5,503 nt of DNA from Neisseriales bacterium (lineage in GTDB: Bacteria > Pseudomonadota > Gammaproteobacteria > Burkholderiales > UBA11063), in the NCBI GenBank assembly GCA_008017145.1, contig SSGY01000209.1:1-5503 (forward strand). The letters run 5' to 3'. This document shows, piece by piece, positions 1-5,503 of the stretch. The notes beneath the pieces are model-generated. The model worked only from the letters and a program-made list of their open reading frames with translations. It made no database searches and was not told where the DNA came from. Position 1 is the first letter of the stretch, and each line of letters starts with the position of its first letter. A program made the position numbers and the translations under genes.

Positions 1-408
1 AGCACCTAATGCCAATTCACGAGTTTCAATTCCTTGAATATCCGCAGCAACTTTATAATATGAAAAAGTTGGTTTGACGGTAACGATATTATCCTGATAA
101 GCAGTACAAAATACCCGAATCAGTAACTCAATCCCCTCATCCATCCCACGACCAACAAAAATTTGCTCAGTTTTTACCCCGTAAAATGTTGCTAAGCGCG
201 ATAATAAATTAACTGGCTGAGGATCAGGATAGCGATTTACCAGACTCATCTCAGCGGTTTGTGGATATGGAGCCCACGGATTTTCATTAGCATCAAGCGG
301 AATCAAACCGCTGGCATCGGCTAATTCAGAACGAGCCGAAACATAAGGCGCCAGAGCAAGAATCTCTGGGCGAACTTGTTTATTTAACCATTGCATTGTA
401 TTTGACAT
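1..408 (-). CDS. hisC: Histidinol-phosphate aminotransferase, N-terminal 136 residues (runs off the left edge)
   Basis: This is a PLP-dependent class I/II aminotransferase of histidine biosynthesis. It interconverts imidazole-acetol phosphate with glutamate and L-histidinol phosphate with 2-oxoglutarate, in the cytoplasm. The translation begins MSNTMQWLNKQVRPEI and shows family landmarks: LDANENPW (about residues 38-45), NRYPDPQP, GRGMDEGIELLIR and the PTFSYY segment near residue 115. The PLP-binding lysine lies beyond the window, so integrity cannot be judged. I chose the ATG at 408-406 because GAGGA sits nine bases upstream. A second ATG at 396-394 (Met5) is possible but too far from that site. 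The first 25 bases overlap the end of hsdS in another frame. hisC would normally follow hisD closely, but here a lipoprotein gene and a restriction-modification cassette separate them, so its transcription must come through or from the cassette. Confidence 0.93.
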   Translation of the reverse strand, partial: MSNTMQWLNKQVRPEILALAPYVSARSELADASGLIPLDANENPWAPYPQTAEMSLVNRYPDPQPVNLLSRLATFYGVKTEQIFVGRGMDEGIELLIRVFCTAYQDNIVTVKPTFSYYKVAADIQGIETRELALGA

Positions 409-1805
409 TTAATTACATCCTCAATAATATCATCAATTTTATTTCTCGCTGTCGTGATTTGTTGTTTTAAAAGTTCCTGCTTGTCTAATTCTGCTTTTAT
501 CTCGTCCACTATTTCTTGTTGTTGTGTCTTGTTGATATTAGGCATTTTGATTTTCTTAATTCTGAAAAGAGCCAATTTACCTTGTGAGCCACGTCCTTTG
601 TATTCGTCAATTTGATAAACAGAAGTCTTTGACTGCAAACAGTAGTTTACATACTCAGGTAAATAATTGTCTTTGTCTTTTATAATAAGTCTCGCAAAGT
701 TTTCGGTTATGTTTTCTCCGTCAAGTTCTACCGGCATAAGTCCACACTTCCCAACTGTCGCCCCAACAATGGTAAGAAGTATGTCGTTTTCTTTAGCAAT
801 GTAGTTTTTGATAGCATTATGGTTTTCTTCTGAAATGTATTTAATGTTTTCTAAGTCAAACACACCTGACCAACTTAAATCATCTACACGAATATATTTG
901 TAGTCAGTTTCTTCTTCTGTTATGTTTTGTCCTTTGGGTAAACGCTTTCCGCCTTTAACATCAACTAATTTTCTAAGTTCAATCCATTCTATATTAGATG
1001 GATTTTTGATATAGTTTAGAAAAATGTGGCGATACTTTAAACTGATATCAAATTTTAATTCTTCGTTTGCTAAATCTTCTAATGAAGCGTAATGAACAAG
1101 CTCTTTTTTCTTCTTGTCTGCATTTTCTATATCGAACCCAAAATGTTTGGCAAAAACTTTATCTATTATTCCTTGAGGCGAAATCACGTTTTTCTTTAAT
1201 TCAGAAATACATGCCTGAATTGGCTCAATTTCTTTAACAATAATATTTTGTCTTTCTTTCTCGATAATTGGAATTTTTATTTTTAGTAAGTCAGTCGGGT
1301 TAACTCTACGGTGAGTTTTTCCACTTTCTAATTTTCCTAAATCAGAAAGAAATTTTGATGATGTAACTAAATAGTATAGAAAAATTGGGTTGTGCCCTTC
1401 GTTTATTTTATATTCTAAAAGTTCTGTTGAAGCAATATATCTTCTGTGTTCTAAATTCAGGAAAATGTTACCCATTTGTGGTTGCATTTTCGGAATTACA
1501 ATATCACCATCTTGCAGTATTGCTTTATCTGAGCCAATTTCTGAAACTTCTTCAAGATTAATAAGATTGTTGTATCTCCTTTCAATATTGCCTAAATCTA
1601 CTAATGTTTCAAAATCATCAAGTTCGCCTTTTGAAACTTTAGAGTTCTTAATTTCTTGAAGAACATATTTTAGTCTTATAGTTTTACTTGCTGGATATAC
1701 TTCAGATTCTTGTATGTCAAAGAAATATCTATAACCTACATTTGGACGTAAAAATTCTTGTTCACCAATACAGGAAAAATCTGTTGTAAAATTTGTTAGT
1801 GCCAT
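384..1805 (-). CDS. hsdS: Restriction-modification specificity subunit (HsdS-type), 473 aa, apparently full length
   Basis: This is the DNA-recognition subunit of a type I or BcgI-like system. It binds a split target site and places the methylase/nuclease partner on it. The two-repeat layout is visible. A first target-recognition domain spans about residues 40-185. A helical spacer follows (about 183-222, with IEKERQNIIVKEIEPIQ). The second domain (about 270-425) carries VKGGKRLPKG, GATVGKCGLMP and ITENFARLI, and a final helix spans about 425-465 (KTQQQEIVDEIKAELDKQ). The start follows the methylase stop by one base (TAAAATG), with GGGA five bases upstream inside the last methylase codons, which suggests translational coupling. 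The gene is AT-rich compared with hisD. The last residues, KCQIQCNG, are read from bases shared with the hisC start, so the original C-terminus may have been altered by the insertion. The partner gene is broken, so this subunit probably has no active enzyme. Confidence 0.88.
   Translation of the reverse strand: MALTNFTTDFSCIGEQEFLRPNVGYRYFFDIQESEVYPASKTIRLKYVLQEIKNSKVSKGELDDFETLVDLGNIERRYNNLINLEEVSEIGSDKAILQDGDIVIPKMQPQMGNIFLNLEHRRYIASTELLEYKINEGHNPIFLYYLVTSSKFLSDLGKLESGKTHRRVNPTDLLKIKIPIIEKERQNIIVKEIEPIQACISELKKNVISPQGIIDKVFAKHFGFDIENADKKKKELVHYASLEDLANEELKFDISLKYRHIFLNYIKNPSNIEWIELRKLVDVKGGKRLPKGQNITEEETDYKYIRVDDLSWSGVFDLENIKYISEENHNAIKNYIAKENDILLTIVGATVGKCGLMPVELDGENITENFARLIIKDKDNYLPEYVNYCLQSKTSVYQIDEYKGRGSQGKLALFRIKKIKMPNINKTQQQEIVDEIKAELDKQELLKQQITTARNKIDDIIEDVIKCQIQCNG
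418..422 (-). promoter_or_regulatory. Ribosome binding site of hisC, inside hsdS
   Basis: GAGGA on the minus strand lies nine bases before the hisC ATG (408). It falls within hsdS codons for the Ile-Glu-Asp stretch near its C-terminus. It decides the hisC start and implies that ribosomes finishing hsdS pass over the hisC initiation region. Confidence 0.6.
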
Positions 1806-1806
1806 T

Positions 1807-2433
1807 TTAATCCCAATTAATTTTTCTCATAAAATCTAACGCAGTCATTTCAATTCCGTCATCTACTAAAATCAAATTGTTTTCGTCTGTTCTATAAAGT
1901 TCATTAGGCATAGGTTTTTCACCACGTTTGGTTCTTTTGTATCCAACATTTTCAACTTCTGCCATAAAAACTTTATAGTTCAACTCTTTTGCAACTTCAC
2001 CAAAAACCCAATATGTATTTACAAAGCCGAAAACATCTTTTGTTTCCGTATCATACTTGCAGAGCTCTTTTAACTCGTCTTGATATTTTTCGATAAGTTG
2101 TTCTATTGAAAGTTTGCTATCAATAGGCTCAATGTAGTTTTTGAGCATTTTTTCCAAAAGTTCTCTTTCTTCTTTTTCTGTTAAGTTTTTTATGGATGGC
2201 AATTTCTTTCTATCTTTTTCTCCCAAATACACAGCAACTAAGTTCTCGCAACGAGTTTTTAGCGTTTTCCATTCGTTGCTATGCTTTGCCCAAAGTTTAT
2301 CCCATTTCTCAATTTCTTGGAGTATTTTCTTTTGAGCAAATAGCAAACTCGTTTTTGTACTTGTAAATGGTTCAAAAGCCACTTGTGGCAAAGAAATAAC
2401 TGCCTTTACTTTGAAATATTTGTAGATAAACAA
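1807..2433 (-). pseudogene. C-terminal fragment of the methylase (homology extends up to about 2514)
   Basis: This is the third open piece. Recognisable methylase sequence begins upstream of the formal start, at QLLRENGRLGVVLPESVFDT (from about 2514). The TTG at 2433 is therefore an internal leucine of IRLFIYKYF rather than a real start. AFEPFTSTKTSLLF is the segment that follows the core strands in HsdM and BcgI-type methylases. A long charged helical region follows (about residues 36-140), then VGYKRTKRGEKPMPNELY and a conserved-looking end, GIEMTALDFMRKINWD. The stop overlaps the hsdS ribosome binding region, so some translation of this piece might still serve hsdS coupling. It has no catalytic motif. 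Confidence 0.75.
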
Positions 2434-2504
2434 ACGGATATACTTGTTTTCAGTAGTGTCAAAAACGCTTTCAGGTAATACTACGCCAAGTCGCCCGTTT
2501 TCTC

Positions 2505-2993
2505 TTAAAAGTTGGTAATAATAACGTCAAATTCTTTGTTTACTTCCTTGTTAAAATAGCTTGTGTCTTTAACAGACTTGTTTAATGCGTTTGGTGCTGT
2601 TTCTTTTAAGTATTCCGAAAAAGGAAGTAATCCATCGCCATTGGGTGAACCAACAAAAATGTTTGTTGAACCATCACCGTGTAAAATCATATTTACTTTG
2701 GTTGCTGTACCTAAATTAAAATTAATTTCGCCACCATATATGAAAGTTGAAGCCCATTTATTTTCTCGGTGGTCCGGCATAAACCACTGATGAAATTTGT
2801 CCTCTACATCTCTCGTGTCGTCAAGCTTATATCTAAATCTTCGTTTCAGGTTTTCGGTTATGAATTTCATATACTCAATTAAGAATGTTCCACTACCTGC
2901 ACTTGGGTCAATACAGTAAGGTATTTCTAAATCATTATTCACTCTATCAATGGCTAACTTGTCAAGTTGTAAGCCCCAAAGCAAAAATTTCAC
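2505..2993 (-). pseudogene. Middle fragment of the methylase: SAM-binding motif I, lost catalytic motif
   Basis: This piece continues the protein after the T-run frameshift. The GTG at 2993 is an internal valine of NIVKF, not a true start. Methylase motif I is clear at DPSAGSGTF, residues 29-37 of this piece, the S-adenosylmethionine loop. YGGEINFNLGTATKVNMILH follows, the usual stretch between motif I and the catalytic motif in HsdM-like enzymes. The piece ends DVIITNF and a stop. Family members read DVIITNPPF here, the catalytic (N/D)PP(F/Y) motif of adenine methylases. Only the N remains, because the following DNA has been deleted. Independent expression is unlikely, and the fragment could not methylate. 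Confidence 0.8.
2511..2514 (-). other. Deletion junction removing methylase motif IV (NPPF), at a CAAC microhomology
   Basis: Upstream the frame reads GTT ATT ATT ACC AAC (VIITN). Downstream a different frame reads CAA CTT TTA AGA GAA AAC (QLLREN). The four bases CAAC can belong to either side, as expected if deletion occurred between two CAAC copies. The missing part should hold PPF and the stretch up to the strand before LLRENGRLGVV. The frame relation says the deleted length is 3n+1. Confidence 0.7.
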
Positions 2994-2997
2994 AATG

Positions 2998-4077
2998 TTA
3001 ATATGAGTAAAAAAACTGCCCTTTGCTTTGCTTAAAACCTTCTCGGATTATTCCTTCAAAGAAATCTCCTAAAATGTCTTTTCCTGTGAAGCTATTTTTA
3101 CCATCAACAAAGCTGAACTGTTCTAATTCTGAAACAGAGTATTTAAGTTTTGCTAATGAAAACTTGTTTTCGTCAATGATGTAAGATTTTTTAAGCCGGG
3201 TTTCATCAACAACATTTAAACGCTGTTTTAATGCTCTTCTATAAAGCTCGTTGATTCGTTCAAAAAGTTGCTCATTGGTTTCAAAACTTTCACCATCTTT
3301 GAAAGAAAAAATCTGAAAATCGTATTTTTCTCCTTTTTTCTTTTCACTTTCGTCTTGAATTTTAGCAAGAATGATATTTACCAACGAAGAGAAAACATCA
3401 TTGTCGTCTGTTCCGCCGCCGCCCCAAAGAACATTATGTAAATTGGCTCTTTTGTAATCGAGTTGAAAATGAGTAAAGTTTGTATTTAAATCTTTTTTTC
3501 CACCTTTAATGTATGGTTCTTTTTGTGCTTTTCCGTATCTCTCAGGAAGTTGATCGGCAAAATCTCTTACATTTTTCCAAGCGTCAAACGAAGCAAATTT
3601 GTCGTAGTCAATTAAAATAGTTTTGTCTTTTATTTCATTGCCAACTATTTCAATGGTATAAAGCACAAGATATTTAACATCAAAACCTTGCCCTTTTTCT
3701 TGTGATGCTAAATTGAAAAGTTGCTTTTCAATTACTTCGTCTTTGTCTTTTTCGTATTCCTGTGGGCTTTTTAATTCAATGTATAAAAAAGCCATTTTCC
3801 CATCACGAACAACTATGTCAATACGCGGCTTATTTACCTTTGGTCTGCCAATATCATACTGTTTCTCAAGTTCAATGCTTTCAGGTTTGTAACCTAGTTC
3901 ATTAACAAGTTTGGCAAGAATATACGCTCTTACTATTTCTTCATCACCCCTGAACTTATCTATTTTCCAGCCTATGATTTTGTTGGAGTACTTAACTCTC
4001 TTATTTTCAAAGTCGTAAGTTTCTACAACTTTGATTTTCTGATTATCTAAATATTTTTTTACTAAACTATAATCCAT
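2998..4077 (-). CDS. N-terminal fragment: PD-(D/E)xK nuclease domain plus start of the methylase region, 359 aa
   Basis: This is the first open piece of the broken fused gene. Residues 84-103 match a PD-(D/E)xK nuclease core: PRID with Asp87, then YIELK with Glu101 and Lys103, as in HsdR N-terminal domains. Gln119 in QLFNLA may be the downstream conserved glutamine of that fold. Residues 215-228 (NVLWGGGGTDDNDV) and about 330-356 (FTGKDILGDFFEGIIREGF, then GQFF) belong to the N-terminal helical region of N6-methylases, so the nuclease is fused to the methylase. The last three residues, YSY, are out-of-frame read-through before the stop. ATG 4077 has only a weak GAAAG twelve bases upstream. 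The piece could still be translated, leaving a nuclease domain with no methylase core. Whether it cuts alone is unknown, but in fused systems cutting normally needs the M and S parts. Confidence 0.75.
   Translation of the reverse strand: MDYSLVKKYLDNQKIKVVETYDFENKRVKYSNKIIGWKIDKFRGDEEIVRAYILAKLVNELGYKPESIELEKQYDIGRPKVNKPRIDIVVRDGKMAFLYIELKSPQEYEKDKDEVIEKQLFNLASQEKGQGFDVKYLVLYTIEIVGNEIKDKTILIDYDKFASFDAWKNVRDFADQLPERYGKAQKEPYIKGGKKDLNTNFTHFQLDYKRANLHNVLWGGGGTDDNDVFSSLVNIILAKIQDESEKKKGEKYDFQIFSFKDGESFETNEQLFERINELYRRALKQRLNVVDETRLKKSYIIDENKFSLAKLKYSVSELEQFSFVDGKNSFTGKDILGDFFEGIIREGFKQSKGQFFYSY
3009..3015 (-). other. Frameshift site: run of seven T (minus strand) in the methylase
   Basis: On the minus strand the codons read CAG TTT TTT TAC TCA TAT TAA. 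With six T they would read CAG TTT TTT ACT CAT ATT AAC ATT GTG, giving QFFTHINIV, the standard sequence at this place in N6-methylases. One extra T thus explains the stop at 2998. Other seven-base T or A runs in the same gene (for example near 3493-3499 and 4054-4060) are in frame. Confidence 0.8.
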
Positions 4078-4163
4078 TTACATTAAGATCTTTCAAAGAA
4101 ATAGTAAGAGACTTCTCACACTAAATTAGAGGTATCTATTATTTTAGACAGCTAAAACATGAC
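4078..4163 (-). other. Intergenic boundary between host lipoprotein gene and restriction-modification cassette
   Basis: These 86 AT-rich bases hold two short inverted repeats. 4142-4157 is a perfect 6-bp stem (TTTTAG/CTAAAA) with a four-base loop, starting seven bases after the lipoprotein stop on the minus strand. 4104-4119 is a 6-bp stem with one G-T pair. Neither is a convincing intrinsic terminator, since the first lacks G+C and neither has a U tract. I see no clear -35/-10 pair for the cassette. This is the likely right-hand junction of the insertion. Confidence 0.4.
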
Positions 4164-4724
4164 CTATTTAACTACAGGTAACCCATTAGCATCTAAGTGA
4201 TAACTCGCTGGTTGTTGCTTGGTAAAGATAATATCAGTGCGACGATTTTTTGCCCGTCCATCATCGCTAGCATTAGAAAATTTAGCGATCAATTTGCCGT
4301 TTGATACCGCTTCAATATGATTCATATTTGCACCTTTGGCAATCAGGGCTTTTTTCACTGCATCAGCACGGCGTTGACCTAGCGCAAGATTGTATTCGAC
4401 CGAACCAGTGTCATCGGTATTACCCGCTACTTTCACACTAGCACCATTATGACTTGCCAGATAATTGGCATTATAATCAATAACTGAATCATATTGATTA
4501 TCGACATTATACTGATCAACACCAAAATAAACTGAATTAGTCGCTTGATCAGCGTTTGCATTATTATTGATATTTGCATTGTCTGCATCATTTGAACTAA
4601 TATTCACCGCATCCGACGGATTAGTCTGTGGCGGTTGATTCGCTGTTGTGTTAGCAGATTGATTACTTGCACAAGCCATAAGTGATAAACTCAAAACACC
4701 AATACATAAAAATTTATTTTTCAT
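4164..4724 (-). CDS. Pal/OmpA-family outer-membrane lipoprotein, 186 aa
   Basis: This is a small lipoprotein with a peptidoglycan-binding OmpA C-terminal domain. The N-terminus MKNKFLCIGVLSLSLMAC has a short basic start, a hydrophobic stretch and a lipobox LMAC, so Cys18 should be lipidated and the protein anchored at the outer membrane. Residues 19-62 are a low-complexity Asn/Ala/Ser/Asp linker. The OmpA domain runs about 64-168: SVYFGVDQYNV, then GNTDDTGSVEYN with Asp104/Asp105, LALGQRRADAVKKAL, and GRAKNRRTDI with Arg162. These match the residues that contact diaminopimelate in Pal-like proteins. A tail, YHLDANGLPVVK, extends past the usual domain end. GGGAG lies seven bases before the ATG. 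It is probably not the main pal gene, because no tol genes are adjacent. Its place between hisD and hisC is odd and unrelated to histidine synthesis. Confidence 0.88.
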   Translation of the reverse strand: MKNKFLCIGVLSLSLMACASNQSANTTANQPPQTNPSDAVNISSNDADNANINNNANADQATNSVYFGVDQYNVDNQYDSVIDYNANYLASHNGASVKVAGNTDDTGSVEYNLALGQRRADAVKKALIAKGANMNHIEAVSNGKLIAKFSNASDDGRAKNRRTDIIFTKQQPASYHLDANGLPVVK

Positions 4725-4731
4725 TATAAAA

Positions 4732-4736
4732 CTCCC
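4732..4736 (-). promoter_or_regulatory. Ribosome binding site of the lipoprotein gene
   Basis: GGGAG on the minus strand lies seven bases before the ATG at 4724. The 70-base gap from hisD (4725-4794) is AT-rich and shows no convincing promoter or terminator, so the gene may be transcribed with hisD. Confidence 0.55.
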
Positions 4737-4794
4737 ATTTCATTAAATTAAAATTTCATTACCCAAAGTACTCTTATTAACGATAAAACTAATA

Positions 4795-5503
4795 CTAACC
4801 ACGCAAATAATCCAAGCGTACTGTCACTGCATTTTTGTGTCCATCTAAGCCTTCGAGATCAGCCAAGGTTTCAACCGTAGGTCCTAAATGGCGAATCCCT
4901 GCTTCAGATAGATTTTGGAAAGAAATTGATTTCATAAATGCAATCACATCCAAACCGCTATACATTTGAGCATAGCCATACGTTGGTAAGACGTGATTAG
5001 TTCCGCTGGCATAATCCCCTACTGACTCAGGTGTCCATGCACCGACAAACACTGAGCCTGCATTAATCACCTGTGGTAAATAGCTCTCGGCATCTTCGAT
5101 CTGCAAAATCAAATGCTCTGGTGCATATTGATTAGAAATTGCAAAAGCTTCCGTCATATCTGCAGCAATAATTGTCGCGCTTTTTGCCAATGATTGCTCA
5201 ATAATTTCTTTACGCGATAAATACGCTGTTTGGCGTGCCACTTCAAGTTGAACTTTCTCCGCCAACTGCGCTGAAGTCGTAACTAAAATCACTTGTGCTG
5301 CTACATCATGCTCGGCTTGCGCGAGTAAATCGCTTGCCACAAAAATCGGATTAGCTTTCTCATCAGCAATTACCAGTACTTCCGAAGGTCCAGCTGGCAT
5401 ATCCATTGCCGCACCTTGATGATGTTGCGCTGCTTGAATCTTGGCTTCGGTCACGTATTTATTACCCGGTCCAAAAATCTTGTAAGTTTTCGGGATTGAT
5501 TCC
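4795..5503 (-). CDS. hisD: Histidinol dehydrogenase, C-terminal part (runs off the right edge)
   Basis: This is the zinc enzyme that oxidises L-histidinol to L-histidine with two NAD+, the last steps of the pathway, in the cytoplasm. The frame is open to the window edge, and the first visible residues ESIPKTYKIFGPGNKYVTEA match the family. The GTG at 5454 is therefore an internal valine, not the start. About 236 codons are present, a little over half of the usual length near 430. Numbered from that valine, the catalytic and metal-binding residues are all visible. AQAEHD carries Gln46 and His49, and YAPEHL carries the Glu113/His114 pair. GDYASGTNHVLPTYGY carries Asp147, and EGLDGHKNAVTVR carries His206. 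By homology to E. coli HisD these correspond to Gln259, His262, Glu326/His327, Asp360 and His419. The C-terminus looks complete, ending DYLRG and TAG. Confidence 0.95.
   Translation of the reverse strand, partial: ESIPKTYKIFGPGNKYVTEAKIQAAQHHQGAAMDMPAGPSEVLVIADEKANPIFVASDLLAQAEHDVAAQVILVTTSAQLAEKVQLEVARQTAYLSRKEIIEQSLAKSATIIAADMTEAFAISNQYAPEHLILQIEDAESYLPQVINAGSVFVGAWTPESVGDYASGTNHVLPTYGYAQMYSGLDVIAFMKSISFQNLSEAGIRHLGPTVETLADLEGLDGHKNAVTVRLDYLRG

Larger units (their letters stand above)
1807..4077 (-). pseudogene. Fused restriction nuclease / N6-adenine DNA methyltransferase, broken by a frameshift and an internal deletion
   Basis: Three consecutive reading-frame pieces together give one recognisable protein: an HsdR-N-like nuclease domain, an N6-methylase helical and GQFF region, the methylase motif I domain, and a methylase C-terminal half. 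An intact member would methylate adenine in the HsdS-selected site and cut unmodified DNA. Piece 1 (4077-2998) ends just after GQFF because the T run at 3015-3009 has one extra base. Reading it as six T restores GQFFTHINIVKFLLWG. Piece 2 carries motif I but ends at DVIITN, where NPPF is expected. Piece 3 resumes with QLLRENGRLGVVLPES. Piece 3 is back in the frame of piece 1, so under this model the deletion is 3n+1 bases. About 757 codons remain. By family comparison from memory a few tens of residues are missing. The stop is one base before hsdS. Loss of function is well supported; the exact subtype (BcgI-like or type I-like) is inference. Confidence 0.85.

Noticed and set aside
406..411. CATTTA at 406-411 and again at 4075-4080 as a target-site duplication flanking the cassette
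   Set aside because: Both copies are simply TAAATG start-codon contexts on the minus strand in AT-rich DNA. Six bases with no other shared sequence is weak evidence.
1390..1659. Plus-strand reading frame of 89 codons inside hsdS
   Set aside because: It is antisense to a clearly recognised HsdS frame, has no homology I recognise, and is best read as a shadow of hsdS. The same holds for the plus-strand frames at 2141-2335 and 2563-2790 over the methylase.
3009..3015. Programmed frameshifting or phase variation as the purpose of the T run
   Set aside because: The run is only seven bases, similar in-frame runs occur elsewhere in the gene, and the later loss of NPPF would leave the enzyme inactive even if the frame were restored.
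4722..4729. TATAAT-like hexamer on the minus strand at the lipoprotein start
   Set aside because: It overlaps the ATG itself, downstream of a good ribosome binding site, so it cannot be the -10 box for this gene. No -35 box was found at the right spacing.
5452..5454. GTG as a possible start of hisD
   Set aside because: The frame stays open upstream with conserved HisD sequence (IFGPGNKYV) to the window edge, so this is an internal valine.
1..5503. CRISPR array, tRNA or rRNA gene, transposase or complete insertion sequence
   Set aside because: I saw no regularly spaced repeats, no tRNA-like cloverleaf or rRNA sequence, and no transposase or integrase motifs. Almost all of the window is covered by identified genes.

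Overview
The window reads as chromosomal DNA of a gammaproteobacterium. All real genes lie on the minus strand, so the biological order runs from the right end of the window to the left. The host genes are the C-terminal half of hisD (histidinol dehydrogenase), a small Pal/OmpA-type lipoprotein gene, and the N-terminal third of hisC (histidinol-phosphate aminotransferase). hisD followed by hisC is the usual order in gammaproteobacterial histidine operons. I cannot name the genus from the sequence alone.

The ordinary hisD-hisC junction is interrupted twice. First comes the lipoprotein gene (4164-4724), about 70 bases after hisD. Then comes a restriction-modification cassette of roughly 3.7 kb (about 384-4077) that runs directly into hisC. 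The cassette is visibly AT-richer than its flanks: single 60-base lines that I counted gave 18 G+C in hsdS against 28 and 29 in the lipoprotein gene and hisD. This suggests horizontal acquisition.

The cassette encodes a fused nuclease plus N6-adenine methyltransferase protein (1807-4077) and a two-domain specificity subunit HsdS (384-1805). No separate HsdR helicase is present in the window. The layout resembles BcgI-like systems, or type I-like systems with a restriction domain fused to the M subunit. The fused gene is broken in two places. A seven-base T run (minus strand, 3009-3015) carries one extra base relative to the frame that reads GQFFTHINIVKF, so translation stops soon after the nuclease and methylase N-terminal regions. 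A deletion around 2511-2514 then removed the catalytic NPPF motif and the segment after it, joining DVIITN to QLLREN in another frame. Methylation activity should therefore be lost, while HsdS is still open.

The 3' end of hsdS overlaps the 5' end of hisC by 25 bases, and the likely hisC ribosome binding site lies inside hsdS. A host biosynthetic gene is thus wired to the end of a decayed selfish cassette. I see no tRNA, rRNA, CRISPR array, transposase or complete insertion sequence. I do not think the window holds a new kind of system. Its interest lies in the insertion into a core operon, the two lesions in the methylase, and the coupling of hsdS to hisC.
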